Notes: a model not told the origin generated them from the letters alone. Shown: positions 16,318 to 25,114, counted from the first letter of the stretch. The stretch is DNA of 55,648 nt from Verrucomicrobiota bacterium (GCA_020831635.1 JAFIGC010000021.1:1-55648), one strand, 5' to 3'. A program made the numbers and translations.

Positions 16318-17082
16318 TCACCGCGGTGCGTTGTTGGCTTCGCCCGGATTCCGTCCGCCTTCAATCCACTCTTTCAGAGTCACGGCCTGCAAACTCCGCA
16401 CCCCGCCGTCCGCATACAAATAATTGGATTCCCCGCGCAAACGCGTGGCGTGCCGCCCTCCCCGCCGAAACCGGTCCGCTTCCACATCCGATAAAAACCG
16501 GTTCCAAGACGTCCACTGGCCCGCATGCGTGTGATCATTTGTCGCCCCGGTTCCCCGGTTGTCCGAAGCAATCACAGCCAAAAATGTATTCGAAGGATTG
16601 TCGATGAGACTCAAATCCCCAATGCTGCCCTCCAGCACCTGACCAAAGGGATCGGTGCGGGTGTCGAAAATCAGATCGTTCGCCAAATAGCTCGTTCCCC
16701 CGCGGGCCAAACGTTCCGCGCCCTTGGGGTCCATCGGACAAATCCGGATCGTATCCATTTCCCCCAAATATGGGGCCAACACCGTCACCCAAGCCTCCTC
16801 CGCCCCGGCGGAATGCCGGGTGGGTGGCAAACGTCCCCGATTTTCCATTGCGTAGTTGATCACGCCCAACCCGATCTGGCGCATGTTGGACATGCATTGG
16901 GCGCGCCGGGCCGTTAACATGGCCCTGGACACCCCCGAAGAAATCATCGTTGCCAACAAGGCGATGATGGCGATCACCACCAGCATTTCAATCAGGGTAA
17001 ATCCCGCCGAAGCCCGGCGAACCGGGCGGCGCGGGCGGAGTTTCCGCCGTTGGAATGGAGAGTTGGATAAAGGCTTTTGCAT
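16318..17082 (-). CDS. Type II secretion/type IV pilus-like pseudopilin (prepilin N-methylation, H-X9-DG type)
   Basis: The 254-residue protein has a long basic leader ending in ASAGFTLIEMLVVIAIIALL. This is the prepilin peptidase site: cleavage after Gly, methylated Phe, Glu at +5, and the hydrophobic stem. The globular part contains CMSNMRQIGLGVINYAMENRGRLPP. Near the C-terminus, HATRLRGESNYLYADGGV is the His-X9-DG-like signature of the pseudopilin family greatly expanded in Verrucomicrobia, Planctomycetes and Lentisphaerae. The leader of about 26 residues with two RR clusters is normal for this family. It is a single gene; no secretion machinery is near. The role is probably in a surface or secretion filament, with the exact substrate unknown. 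Confidence 0.93.
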   Translation of the reverse strand: MQKPLSNSPFQRRKLRPRRPVRRASAGFTLIEMLVVIAIIALLATMISSGVSRAMLTARRAQCMSNMRQIGLGVINYAMENRGRLPPTRHSAGAEEAWVTVLAPYLGEMDTIRICPMDPKGAERLARGGTSYLANDLIFDTRTDPFGQVLEGSIGDLSLIDNPSNTFLAVIASDNRGTGATNDHTHAGQWTSWNRFLSDVEADRFRRGGRHATRLRGESNYLYADGGVRSLQAVTLKEWIEGGRNPGEANNAPR

Positions 17083-17090
17083 GATTCTCT

Positions 17091-17118
17091 TTGAAAAATC
17101 CTCAATACCTTATATGAT
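17091..17118 (+). promoter_or_regulatory. Sigma-70-type promoter for the surface protein at 17167
   Basis: TTGAAA (17091-17096), a 16-base spacer and TATGAT (17113-17118) match the housekeeping consensus well. The start would be near 17125, giving a leader of about 40 bases. It overlaps the upstream region of the divergent pseudopilin gene. Confidence 0.6.
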
Positions 17119-17166
17119 GATTTCAGTTTATCAATATCAAGTGTTGAATTAATCCTTGCCCTCTTC

Positions 17167-18249
17167 ATGAAACGCATCACCTTCATCCTTCCCTTTATCT
17201 GCTTACTTTCCGTGACTCTCCATGCACAGTGGGACTACCGCGCCTACACGGATGGACACGTGGACATCGGCCCAAGGCTGGAGGAAGGTCAGTTGAAAGG
17301 CTTTTGGAAAAATGACGGCGCCACGATCGACGGACAAATTTCCGCCCCCGACTTCCCCGCCCATGGGGTCCGCGCCCTTGCCATTTTTGATGAAAACACC
17401 CCGCCCCTGAACCGGCCCGCCGGATCGCAGTGGGACTTCTTAGGGGTTGCTCCGGGCGAACCCATATACATCCTCCCCTCGAGTGGCACACCGAACACCG
17501 TCCCCTATTTGGGGTTCTCAACGGAAGATCCTTCCTTGGGATCCTATGATGAAGTCCATGTAACCTTACAATCGATGACAGGCCCGGATGGAGGGGTCTT
17601 CTCCCTTTATGTGTTCTCTATTTCCACGGGCACCAGCAATGTGTATATGAATACATCGGAAAATGATTATCCCGCCGGGACGCTGGAACTGGATGTCGGA
17701 GATCATGAACATTACAATTGGGCTTTTTCGAAATTGGGGACTTATGACCTGACCTTTCTCTTTGAAATCCTGAAAAATGGCGAAATCATTCACGCCGGAA
17801 CCGACACTTTCCGCGTTCAGGTCACTGAAGGCGGCGGATACACCGACTATGAACAATGGCGCATCACCCATTTCCGCCCCGAGGAAATTCCCGACGACGC
17901 CATTGCCGGTCCCGAAGCGGATCCCCATAATCTCGGCATACGCAACGAACAGGTGTACGCCTTCGGTTTCGACCCGAGCATCGAACTCCTGCAACTCTCA
18001 CACGAAGGCGAAAGCGTTCCCGGCATCCGCTTCCACCAACGAACCGGCAGCGAGGATCTCAACATCAGCGTGCAAACTGCCACGGATCTCATCGAAGACG
18101 ACTGGACAAACGCCGCCGCGGTCCTGGAGGAACAAAACCGCATCTTTCACGATCCCGGTCTCGAACGCAGAATCTATCGGCTTCAAACGCCGCCCGCGGG
18201 CACCACGTTTTTCAGAGCCCACGCCGAAAGCGTCACGCCAGAAAATTAA
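17167..18249 (+). CDS. Secreted surface protein with choice-of-anchor M-like domain
   Basis: The 360-residue protein has a signal peptide (MKRITFILPFICLLSVTLHAQ). Near 27-50 it reads YTDGHVDIGPRLEEGQL. The GHVDIG block and the later HEHYNWAFSKLGTYDLTFLFE (about 180-200) fit the choice-of-anchor M family and its H-x-NW-x-F-GTYxLTF repeat. No PEP-CTERM or LPXTG anchor is visible at the end, so retention in the envelope is uncertain. The last 140 residues (YEQWRITHF onwards, with VPGIRFHQRTGSEDLNISVQTATDL) look like the C-terminal module common at the ends of verrucomicrobial secreted proteins. It is monocistronic, followed by the phased palindrome array. Confidence 0.8.
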   Translation: MKRITFILPFICLLSVTLHAQWDYRAYTDGHVDIGPRLEEGQLKGFWKNDGATIDGQISAPDFPAHGVRALAIFDENTPPLNRPAGSQWDFLGVAPGEPIYILPSSGTPNTVPYLGFSTEDPSLGSYDEVHVTLQSMTGPDGGVFSLYVFSISTGTSNVYMNTSENDYPAGTLELDVGDHEHYNWAFSKLGTYDLTFLFEILKNGEIIHAGTDTFRVQVTEGGGYTDYEQWRITHFRPEEIPDDAIAGPEADPHNLGIRNEQVYAFGFDPSIELLQLSHEGESVPGIRFHQRTGSEDLNISVQTATDLIEDDWTNAAAVLEEQNRIFHDPGLERRIYRLQTPPAGTTFFRAHAESVTPEN

Positions 18250-18265
18250 ATGCCGACCCCACGTC

Positions 18266-18373
18266 TTCCGACCGTCGGAAACATTTTTTCGGGACCTTCC
18301 GAACGTCGGAAAAATTTTGGCGCGAGCTTCCGAGCGTCGGAAACTTTTTTTCGAGACCTTCCGAGCCTCGGAA
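18266..18373. repeat. Four phased 15-bp palindromes, exact 31-base period
   Basis: TTCCGANCNTCGGAA copies start at 18266, 18297, 18328 and 18359, always 31 bases apart, with 16-base spacers. Spacers 1 and 3 are nearly identical (ACATTTTTTCGGGACC and ACTTTTTTTCGAGACC) and contain T-runs. The array fills the gap between convergent genes (surface protein and Rieske ferredoxin). It could act as a bidirectional terminator or as a protein-binding array with sites on one helical face. Confidence 0.9.
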
Positions 18374-18384
18374 ACCGCTGATTT

Positions 18385-18696
18385 TCAAATCTCGACGAGG
18401 ATTTTATCGTCCTCGACTTTGACCGGGTAGGATTCGATGGGTTTGACGGCGGGCAAACAGAGATTTTTGCCGGAACGAATATCGAAACAGGCCCCGTGAA
18501 GCGGACACATGAGTTCGTAGTCCTCCAAATCGCCATTGATCAGGGACACCTTTTGGTGACTGCACCAAACTTCGACGGCATAATAGGAGCCATCTTCGTG
18601 CTTGAACAGGGCCACTTGCACGTCGTCACTGAGTTCGCAGAATTTGCGGTCGGTCCCGGAAAATTCCGAAACCTCCGCGGCTTGAATCCATGCCAT
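18385..18696 (-). CDS. Rieske [2Fe-2S] ferredoxin of the SUF operon
   Basis: The 103-residue protein contains the Rieske ligand pairs CSH and CPLH (WCSHQ near 44 and CPLHG near 64) with the usual spacing. The N-terminus (WIQAAEVSEF) and C-terminal strand pattern fit small NirD or biphenyl-dioxygenase-type ferredoxins. The gene starts 2 bases after the sufD stop, so it is the last gene of the suf operon. In other bacteria a Rieske protein is sometimes present in suf clusters, where an electron-supply role during cluster assembly is assumed. The start at 18696 gives a normal family length. No transmembrane anchor is present, so it is cytosolic. Confidence 0.93.
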   Translation of the reverse strand: MAWIQAAEVSEFSGTDRKFCELSDDVQVALFKHEDGSYYAVEVWCSHQKVSLINGDLEDYELMCPLHGACFDIRSGKNLCLPAVKPIESYPVKVEDDKILVEI

Positions 18697-18698
18697 GT

Positions 18699-20027
18699 TC
18701 AGTCCCGTGCAAACGGATTGAGCTTTTCTTCGATGACTTCGTGCAGGCGGTCGCGCATGACTTCGAAGGGGACGCGTTCGATGACTTCTTCGAAGAAACC
18801 CAGCACCAACATGCGGCGGGCTTCGGGTTCGGAAATCCCGCGAGAACGCAGGTAATAGAGCTGCTCGGGATCAAGGTTGCCCATGGTGGCGCCGTGACTG
18901 CAGGCGAGTTCGTCGGCGTCGATCACGAGACTGGGAATGGAGTCGGCCCGGGATCCGGGATCGAGCACCAGGTTGTTGTTGGTTTGGTAGGCGTCCACGC
19001 CGATGCAATCCTTGAGGGCGCGGATGATGCCTTGGTAAACGGAGTAGCCTTTGTCTTTGACCGCGCCCTTGTAGAGCATGTTGGAATAGGTGTCGGGGGC
19101 GGAATGGAACTGCAGGGTCTTTTGGTCGAAATGCTGTTTGCGGTCCGCGAAAAACAATCCGCCCAAATACGCGCTGGCGTTGGGCTCGCACACGTTGCAG
19201 CCGACGGTCATTTTGCTGACCACGCCGCCGAGGGTCATGCTGAAGAGGTCGACCTTGGCATCGCGTTGGACGCGGGCCCAATCTTCGCCAATGTGAATGC
19301 CGACATTCCCCCAATCTTGGAGGGAGACGAGTTTGACGTTGGCGTTGGGCGCCAAATGAAATTCGCGGCAACTGATGCAAAGGGTGGACACCCCGTCGGG
19401 CGAGGTGAATTGCTCGGCCAGGGCGAATTCGGCCCCGGTTTCGGCGGTGACCAACAAACGCGGCAGCAAGGCAGTGCCTTCGCGGTCATTGTGATACCGC
19501 AACAAAATCCCCTTGGGCAAATTGGCGTTTTTGGCGACGTGAATGTGGAAGCCGACGTTCCAGAAGGCGCCGTTGAGTTCGAAAAATTTGCGAGGCTCTT
19601 CGGAGCGAATGGCGGTGCCCAGGTGTTGCTCGATTCTGGAGGTGTGGTCCAAGGCGGCCTGTTGCAGGGTTTGCACAGTGACTTTGCCGCCGGTGACGTC
19701 GGCCCGGTCCTCGATGGCGATGCCGTCGGGGGTGACGGAGATGACGACGTCATAATGCTCGTCCACGGGGCGGGCATTGTAGGCGATGGCTTCGCGGGGA
19801 ATGTCCAGCCGGGTGAACGATCCGAATTTGAATTTTTTCGGATCCAGCCGGCGGTATTCCTCGTGGAAAGCCTCGGGGTTCTGAATTTGGGTGTAGGCTT
19901 CGAAGGCGGCGGTGCGCTTGGCTTGCAACAACGCGGGTTCGCCGGAACGGGCGGTTTCCAATACGTTTTCGTTGAAGCCGGGCAAGAGCGCCGGTTCGGT
20001 TGCGGGGGGAAGTGCGAGTGTGGGCAT
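18699..20027 (-). CDS. sufD: Fe-S cluster assembly scaffold protein SufD
   Basis: The 442-residue protein carries the SufBD core: a right-handed beta-helix region, [36 protein letters not shown] in the last 100 residues, and the C-terminal helix pair. The N-terminus (PGFNENVLETARSGEPALLQAKRTAAFEAY) is the SufD helical domain rather than SufB. It partners with SufB and SufC in the SufBC2D complex that builds clusters in the cytosol. AAGGAG lies 11 bases before the ATG. It sits 29 bases downstream of sufB and 2 bases before the Rieske gene. Confidence 0.96.
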   Translation of the reverse strand: MPTLALPPATEPALLPGFNENVLETARSGEPALLQAKRTAAFEAYTQIQNPEAFHEEYRRLDPKKFKFGSFTRLDIPREAIAYNARPVDEHYDVVISVTPDGIAIEDRADVTGGKVTVQTLQQAALDHTSRIEQHLGTAIRSEEPRKFFELNGAFWNVGFHIHVAKNANLPKGILLRYHNDREGTALLPRLLVTAETGAEFALAEQFTSPDGVSTLCISCREFHLAPNANVKLVSLQDWGNVGIHIGEDWARVQRDAKVDLFSMTLGGVVSKMTVGCNVCEPNASAYLGGLFFADRKQHFDQKTLQFHSAPDTYSNMLYKGAVKDKGYSVYQGIIRALKDCIGVDAYQTNNNLVLDPGSRADSIPSLVIDADELACSHGATMGNLDPEQLYYLRSRGISEPEARRMLVLGFFEEVIERVPFEVMRDRLHEVIEEKLNPFARD

Positions 20028-20056
20028 GTGAAATGGTTCTCCTTGCGGGGGATCGA

Positions 20057-21487
20057 TCAGCCGATGCTGCCTTCGAGTTTGATCTCGAGCAGCTTCACGG
20101 CCTCGACGGAAAATTCGAGGGGTAAATGTTTGAAAACGTCTTTGCAGAATCCGCGCACCACCAGGGAGGCGGCGTCTTCTTCGGAAATCCCGCGACTCCG
20201 CAGGTAGAAGAGCTGGTCTTCGCTGATGGACGACGTGGTGGCTTCGTGGGCGATCACGGCGGTTTCATCGGCGGACTCGATGTACGGGAAGGTGTTGGCA
20301 CTGCATTCCCGGCCAATCAGCAGCGAATCGCAGGCGGAATGGTTGCGGGCGTTGGTGGCGCCGGGCAGCACTTCCACGAGTCCGCGGTAGTTGTTGGAGG
20401 ACTGGTCCGCGGAAATGCCTTTGGACACAATGGTGCTGGAGGTGTTTTTCCCCACGTGCACCATCTTGCTGCCGGTGTCGGCCTGCATCATTTTGTTGGT
20501 CAGGGCGACACTGTAAAATTCGCCGGAGGAATGATCCCCCATGAGCACGCAGCCGGGGTACTTCCAGGTGATGGACGCGCCCACCTCGACCTGGGTCCAG
20601 GAAATCTTGCTGTGGTGTCCTTTGCACAGGCCTCGCTTGGTGACGAAGTTGTAGATGCCGCCCTTGCCGTTTTCGTCCCCGGCGTACCAGTTCTGCACGG
20701 TGGAATATTTGACTTCGGCGTTGTCGAGGGCCACGATTTCGACCACGGCGGCATGCAACTGGTTGGTGTCGCGGGCCGGGGCGGTGCAGCCTTCGAGATA
20801 GGAGCAGTAGCCGTCGTCCTCACAGATGATGAGGGTACGCTCGAACTGCCCGGTGTTGGCGGCGTTGATGCGGAAGTAGGTGGACAATTCCACCGGACAC
20901 CGCACGCCCTTGGGGATGTAACAGAAGGAGCCGTCGGTGAACACCGCAGAGTTGAGGGCCGCGTAAAAGTTGTCCCCGGGCGGCACCACGGTACCGAGAT
21001 AGGCTTTGACGAGGTCGGGGTGTTTCCGGATCGCATCGGAGATGCTGCAAAAAATGATGCCTTCTTCTTCCAGAAGTTCCTGATGGGTGGTCCCCACGGA
21101 AACCGAATCGAAAACCACGTCCATGGCCACCCCGGCAAGGGATTCTCGCTCGTTGAGGGGGATGCCGAGACGCTCGAAGGTTTTGATCAGTTCGGGGTCC
21201 ATCTCTTCGCCTTCCGCCTGTTTCTTGGGCGCGGAAAAGTAATGGATCTCCTGATAATCGATCTCGGGGTAATCGAGGTACGCCCAGCGCGGGGATTTCA
21301 TCTTCAACCAGCGCCGATAGGCCTTGAGACGCCATTCCAGCATCCATTCGGGCTCCTCTTTTTTGGCGGAGATGACGCGAATGACATCTTCACTCAATCC
21401 TTTCGGAATGGTGTCCTGTTCAATGTCGGTGTAAAAACCGTATTTGTAGTCTTGGGCGAGTTTGCTGTCGGTATCAAGTTCGGGCAT
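20057..21487 (-). CDS. sufB: Fe-S cluster assembly scaffold protein SufB
   Basis: The 476-residue protein has typical SufB features: [34 protein letters not shown] at the N-terminus, [27 protein letters not shown] and [36 protein letters not shown] near the end. SufB is the main scaffold that receives sulfur and assembles the cluster with SufC and SufD. The expected length is 470-490 residues. AAGGAGG lies 6 bases before the ATG, so the start is secure. Gaps are 33 bases from sufC and 29 to sufD. No cysteine desulfurase (SufS) or sulfur-transfer protein (SufE/SufU) gene is next to it. Confidence 0.98.
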   Translation of the reverse strand: MPELDTDSKLAQDYKYGFYTDIEQDTIPKGLSEDVIRVISAKKEEPEWMLEWRLKAYRRWLKMKSPRWAYLDYPEIDYQEIHYFSAPKKQAEGEEMDPELIKTFERLGIPLNERESLAGVAMDVVFDSVSVGTTHQELLEEEGIIFCSISDAIRKHPDLVKAYLGTVVPPGDNFYAALNSAVFTDGSFCYIPKGVRCPVELSTYFRINAANTGQFERTLIICEDDGYCSYLEGCTAPARDTNQLHAAVVEIVALDNAEVKYSTVQNWYAGDENGKGGIYNFVTKRGLCKGHHSKISWTQVEVGASITWKYPGCVLMGDHSSGEFYSVALTNKMMQADTGSKMVHVGKNTSSTIVSKGISADQSSNNYRGLVEVLPGATNARNHSACDSLLIGRECSANTFPYIESADETAVIAHEATTSSISEDQLFYLRSRGISEEDAASLVVRGFCKDVFKHLPLEFSVEAVKLLEIKLEGSIG

Positions 21488-21520
21488 GGGAAGCCTCCTT
21501 TTAAAGATCTGTCATTCGGG

Positions 21521-22276
21521 TTATGCGGTGGCGGCGGTTTCCTCGCGCACCCAGTCATAACCCTTTTCTTCGAGTTTGGTGACCAATTCGGGTCCACCGG
21601 ACATGACCACGCGGCCATCCATGAGAATGTGGAGCCGATCCGGGGCAATGTGGGTGAGAATGCGCTCGTAATGGGTGATCACCAGCAGGCCCATGTCGGC
21701 GCCGCGCATTTTGTTGACGCCTTTGGCCACGATCTGCAAGGCGTCAATGTCCAAACCGGAGTCGGTCTCGTCCATGATCACCATGCCGGGCTTGAACATC
21801 ATCATCTGCAAAATTTCCATGCGCTTCTTTTCGCCGCCGGAAAAGCCTTCGTTGAGGCCGCGGTTGGCGAAGGCGGGCTCCATCTCCAGGAAGGCCATGT
21901 TTTCGCGCATTTCTTTCAAAAACGGCCCCGCCGGGGCTTTGCCTTCGGGATGCCGGGCATCCATGGCTTTTTTCAGAAAATTGGAGATGCTCACCCCGGG
22001 AACGGCCACGGGATATTGGAAACAGAGGAAAAGCCCGGCCTTGGCGCGCTCTTCGGGGTCCATTTCCAAAATGCTTTCGCCATCCAATACGATGTCCCCT
22101 TCGGTCACTTCGTAGTCGGGATGCCCCATGATTACGCTGGAGAGGGTGCTTTTTCCGGAACCGTTAGGTCCCATCAAGGCGTGGACTTCGCCTTTGTTGA
22201 TTTCGAGGTTCACGCCCTTGAGGATGGAAATGCCATCGATTTCGGCGTGCAGGTTTTTGATTTCAAGATCTGCCAT
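21521..22276 (-). CDS. sufC: Fe-S cluster assembly ATPase SufC
   Basis: The 251-residue ABC-type ATPase has Walker [10 protein letters not shown] near 36, signature [11 protein letters not shown] near 144, and Walker [17 protein letters not shown] near 164. The DSGLD D-loop variant is typical of SufC. A switch histidine follows in [10 protein letters not shown]. It powers conformational change of the SufBD scaffold and stays cytosolic. The length is normal for the family. The gene lies 58 bases after the SufT-like gene and 33 bases before sufB in the suf operon. Confidence 0.98.
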   Translation of the reverse strand: MADLEIKNLHAEIDGISILKGVNLEINKGEVHALMGPNGSGKSTLSSVIMGHPDYEVTEGDIVLDGESILEMDPEERAKAGLFLCFQYPVAVPGVSISNFLKKAMDARHPEGKAPAGPFLKEMRENMAFLEMEPAFANRGLNEGFSGGEKKRMEILQMMMFKPGMVIMDETDSGLDIDALQIVAKGVNKMRGADMGLLVITHYERILTHIAPDRLHILMDGRVVMSGGPELVTKLEEKGYDWVREETAATA

Positions 22277-22334
22277 GTTCGGTTGCTCCGTATAATTGGT
22301 GGTTGGTTATAAGTTTTGAAAGTTGTTTATCGGT

Positions 22335-22649
22335 TCAAAGATCGAATCCCAGGTCCAGCTTGGCTTCGTCGCTCATGCGCTCGGGACTCCAGGGGGGCTG
22401 CCACACCAGCTCAATCTGCACGTCCTCCGCGCCGGCCGCCAGGGCGGATTCACGCACGTCATGAATGATCATGGGACCAAAGGGACATGCGGGCGAGGTG
22501 AGGGTCATTTCAATTCCCACGTCCTTCTCGCCGGTCACGTTGACCCCATAGATGAGCCCCAAATCCACGATGTTGTATTGGATTTCGGGGTCGATGACAT
22601 TCTTGAGCAGTTCATACACTTTGTCAGACGTCAGGGTGGTTTCGCTCAT
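22335..22649 (-). CDS. SufT-like/MIP18 (DUF59) metal-sulfur cluster assembly factor
   Basis: The 104-residue protein is a single DUF59 domain: VYELLKNVIDPEIQYNIVDLGLIYGVNV, MTLTSPACPFGPMIIHDV and the C-terminal ELVWQPPWSPERMSDEAKLDLGF. The conserved Cys in SPACP is present. Such proteins help mature or deliver Fe-S clusters and are routinely found in suf clusters. Its start overlaps the stop of the Rrf2 regulator gene by four bases (ATGA), so translation is coupled. It is shorter than SufT of Staphylococcus and matches the compact bacterial form. Confidence 0.93.
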   Translation of the reverse strand: MSETTLTSDKVYELLKNVIDPEIQYNIVDLGLIYGVNVTGEKDVGIEMTLTSPACPFGPMIIHDVRESALAAGAEDVQIELVWQPPWSPERMSDEAKLDLGFDL

Positions 22650-23098
22650 CCGGTGGCCTCCAGGCTGTTTTGGGGGGAAGATTGGGGAAAATCAAGCGGG
22701 TTCAGGACTTCGCTCAGCCGCATTTCGTGCACCCGCTCCACGACATTGCGCTCCACTTCGTGGGTGAGCCCTTGTACGTAACAGGCGGGAAACGCGGTCA
22801 AAATGGTGTGGGTATCCCGTTTTTTGGGTGTGCGTACCCCGTCCACCGCATTCATGACATCCCCCAAGGTGATGTCCCGCAGGGAGCGGTGCAATTCGTA
22901 TCCACCCTGCACCCCTTGGACGGAGGTCAAAACCCCGGCGCGCCCCAAACGTTGAAGCACTTTGCCCAAATGTTGCTCGGGAATGCCATAGCGTAGCGAC
23001 AGTTCACGCGTGGTCACGCGTGTACCCGGCAAGGCCACGCGGTCCAAGTGAAACATCGCCACCAAGGCGTATTGTACTTTTTTTCCGAGTTTGAGCAT
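22646..23098 (-). CDS. Rrf2-family transcription regulator of the suf operon, lacking two of three cluster cysteines
   Basis: With the start at 23098 the protein has 150 residues and the usual Rrf2 beginning MLKLGKKVQYALVAM. A winged helix follows (TTRELSLRYGIPEQHLGKVLQRLGRAGVLTSVQGVQGGYEL). Only one cysteine is present (FPACYVQG), whereas IscR-type sensors use three closely spaced cysteines. So a standard [2Fe-2S] site is doubtful, although a cluster shared across the dimer with other ligands remains possible. As the first suf gene, it probably autoregulates the operon. An upstream in-frame ATG at 23146 would add 16 residues not seen in the family. The stop overlaps the SufT-like start (ATGA). 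Confidence 0.9.
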   Translation of the reverse strand: MLKLGKKVQYALVAMFHLDRVALPGTRVTTRELSLRYGIPEQHLGKVLQRLGRAGVLTSVQGVQGGYELHRSLRDITLGDVMNAVDGVRTPKKRDTHTILTAFPACYVQGLTHEVERNVVERVHEMRLSEVLNPLDFPQSSPQNSLEATG

Positions 23099-23195
23099 GT
23101 GAGAAAAGGACTTCCTATGGGTTAACTGGTTTGCTATATGGTTCATCTATACCGGAAAGTCAAACCCAGAAACCCGACTTTTTTATTCCGGTTTC

Positions 23196-23223
23196 ACACT
23201 ACCCCCTTTTTTGGATCTGTCAA
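23196..23223 (-). promoter_or_regulatory. Putative promoter of the suf operon
   Basis: On the minus strand, TTGACA (23223-23218) is followed by 16 bases and TAGTGT (23201-23196). The leader then contains the inverted pair CCGGAATAAAAAAGTC and GACTTTCCGG, which share CCGGAA and AAGTC ends. This may be the regulator's site. The -35 is perfect and the -10 is poor, as expected for a regulated promoter. Confidence 0.5.
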
Positions 23224-23309
23224 TCCTTGGTCGTTTTTCGGACTTTGACCTGATTTCGTGAGATTCGAGTGTCTAAACGAAATAAAAGGACAAATCGGAC
23301 ATTTTTTTC

Positions 23310-23338
23310 TTAACCTGATGGGCAAAATTGTGTAAAAT
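23310..23338 (+). promoter_or_regulatory. Putative promoter of the lacI-queC-kinase gene string
   Basis: TTAACC (23310-23315) is followed by a 17-base spacer and TAAAAT (23333-23338). The start would be near 23345, with a leader of about 30 bases before the GTG at 23374. Confidence 0.5.
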
Positions 23339-23373
23339 CATAATGTCATTCGAAAACTACATTGAGGTGAAGT

Positions 23374-24393
23374 GTGGAAGAAAAAAATACGGTGAGCGGG
23401 GATCGAATTGATCAATCCGAAAACGGGCGTGTCACGATTTTTGACGTGGCGGAAAAAGCGGGGGTATCCTTTGTTTCCGTTTCGCGGGTGTTCAATGAAC
23501 ATCCGAACGTCAGTCTGAAAATGCGGGAAAAGGTGCTCCAAGCCGCAAGGGAAATGGGGTATCAACCTCGTTTGGTCTGCAAGCATAACTTGATTGCGGT
23601 GCTGATGAACTCCCGGGAAGCCCTGACCGGACGTTGCGACAAGTCCCATTTGTGCGGAAAAATCTTCCAGGCGGCGGCCAGGCGTAATTTTCTCATGGAA
23701 GTGATCACCTTGGATCGGTTGGACATGTTGACCCAACACTTGGTAGACGGGGTGATTGAGTTGGACCCCCACGCCAATGCCTTGCACAAGTTCCCGGAAC
23801 TCCTTCATGTCCCCATGGTCTTGACCCACGGCCAGGCCGATCAGCCCTTGTGGGCGTCCGTGATGATTGATTACGACCACGAGGGAGAAATGGGCATCGC
23901 TTCTTTGGTGTCCAAGGGACACAAAAAGATCGCGGTATTGGTCGAGAGCATGAAACTTGTCTCCACCATGCAAAGGATTCGGGGAATCAGAAAGTTTCTA
24001 CGGAATAAATCAATTCCTTTGGACGACGTCACTTTTCTCGATTTGGAGATCCATGACATTCCCAAGGCATGCGAACAGGTGCGCACGGGTGCACATACAG
24101 GGCTTTTGAACCTCTCCAACGAACACACCCCCACGCTGGTGGATCACCTGTTCAACGTCCTGAAAATGGACCTGCCCAAAGCACTTTCACTGGTCACGCT
24201 GGACAACACATGCTTTAGCGAGCATTATCATCCCAGAATCAGCTCCATCATTCAGCCTTTGGATGAACTGGCGGAAACCGCCATGGGCGAGTTGGAAAAC
24301 CTGATCCAAAATCGAACCACACAACGAAACATTTTGCTAAAAAGCCGATATCATGAGCGAAACACCTGTCGTAAACCCACCCTCTCCGGATAG
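23374..24393 (+). CDS. LacI-family transcriptional regulator
   Basis: The 339-residue protein has the LacI headpiece at about 20-75: VTIFDVAEKAGVSFVSVSRVFN with the hinge helix VLQAAREMGYQPR. A periplasmic-binding-protein-like sensor follows (IAVLMNS, VDGVIELD, PMVLTHG, GHKKIAVLVES). The C-terminal part is compact, and the effector cannot be inferred. The start is GTG with GAGGTGA directly before it; no nearby ATG fits better. The end overlaps queC by 41 bases. This is unusual company for a LacI regulator, since no sugar genes are adjacent, so it may act elsewhere. Confidence 0.93.
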   Translation: MEEKNTVSGDRIDQSENGRVTIFDVAEKAGVSFVSVSRVFNEHPNVSLKMREKVLQAAREMGYQPRLVCKHNLIAVLMNSREALTGRCDKSHLCGKIFQAAARRNFLMEVITLDRLDMLTQHLVDGVIELDPHANALHKFPELLHVPMVLTHGQADQPLWASVMIDYDHEGEMGIASLVSKGHKKIAVLVESMKLVSTMQRIRGIRKFLRNKSIPLDDVTFLDLEIHDIPKACEQVRTGAHTGLLNLSNEHTPTLVDHLFNVLKMDLPKALSLVTLDNTCFSEHYHPRISSIIQPLDELAETAMGELENLIQNRTTQRNILLKSRYHERNTCRKPTLSG

Positions 24394-25114
24394 GACGCCT
24401 CGGGCATCCGCCCCCCTTGCGGTGGTCTTGGTCAGTGGCGGTTTGGACAGTTGCGTCACCGCAGCCATGGCCGCGCAAACCCATCGCCTGGCGTTTTTAC
24501 ACCTCAATTACGGCCAACGCACGGAAAACCGCGAACGGCAATCGTTCAATGAACTGGCCCGGGCCTTCGCGGCTTCCCCACTGTTGGACGTGCATGTGGA
24601 ACACCTCGCCGGCATCGGGGGCAGCAGCCTCACGGATGCGAACATGCCCGTCACCTCGGCGGACCTCGACCACGAGGGCATCCCCAGCAGCTACGTGCCT
24701 TTCCGGAACGCCAATATCCTCGCGATCGCCGTGAGCTGGGCGGAAGTGATTGGCGCAACCGCGATTTTCATTGGCGCCGTAGCCGAGGACAGCTCGGGGT
24801 ATCCCGATTGTCGCCCGGAATTTTTCGAAGCGTTCCAGCAAGTCATCCGAACGGGAACCAAACCGGAAACCGAGATCCGCATCCACACCCCGATCATTCA
24901 CTTGAAAAAATCGGAAATCATTCAAAAAGGAATTGACCTGGGCGCACCCTTGGAGAAGACTTGGTCCTGCTATCAATCCGAAGACCGGGCCTGCGGCGTC
25001 TGCGACAGTTGCGCCCTGCGCCTGCGGGGCTTTCAGCAACTGGGCGTGGAAGATCCCATTCCCTACGCGCAACGCCCCCGATATTTTCACACCCATCCCC
25101 ATTCGCCCTCCTGA
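24353..25114 (+). CDS. queC: 7-cyano-7-deazaguanine synthase QueC
   Basis: The 253-residue enzyme forms preQ0 from 7-carboxy-7-deazaguanine, ammonia and ATP in queuosine biosynthesis. The ATP-pyrophosphatase P-loop SGGLDS is at 28-33. LNYGQRT, SYVPFRNANILAIA and GAVAEDSSGYPDCRPEF are family blocks. Zinc-binding cysteines occur in WSCYQSEDRACGVCDSC near 207-221. The first 20 residues are a Pro-rich extension. No other queuosine gene (queD, queE) is near. The gene starts inside the end of the lacI gene and is followed 27 bases later by the small FmdB-like gene. Confidence 0.97.
   Translation: MSETPVVNPPSPDRTPRASAPLAVVLVSGGLDSCVTAAMAAQTHRLAFLHLNYGQRTENRERQSFNELARAFAASPLLDVHVEHLAGIGGSSLTDANMPVTSADLDHEGIPSSYVPFRNANILAIAVSWAEVIGATAIFIGAVAEDSSGYPDCRPEFFEAFQQVIRTGTKPETEIRIHTPIIHLKKSEIIQKGIDLGAPLEKTWSCYQSEDRACGVCDSCALRLRGFQQLGVEDPIPYAQRPRYFHTHPHSPS

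Noticed and set aside
18266-18373. CRISPR-like appearance of the 31-base-period array
   Set aside because: Spacers are 16 bases and two are almost identical; there are no cas genes; the palindromic core fits a protein-binding or terminator element.
20126-22312. 728-codon open frame opposite the suf genes
   Set aside because: Gly/His/Phe-rich antisense shadow of sufB and sufC with no domain; the suf genes on the other strand are certain.
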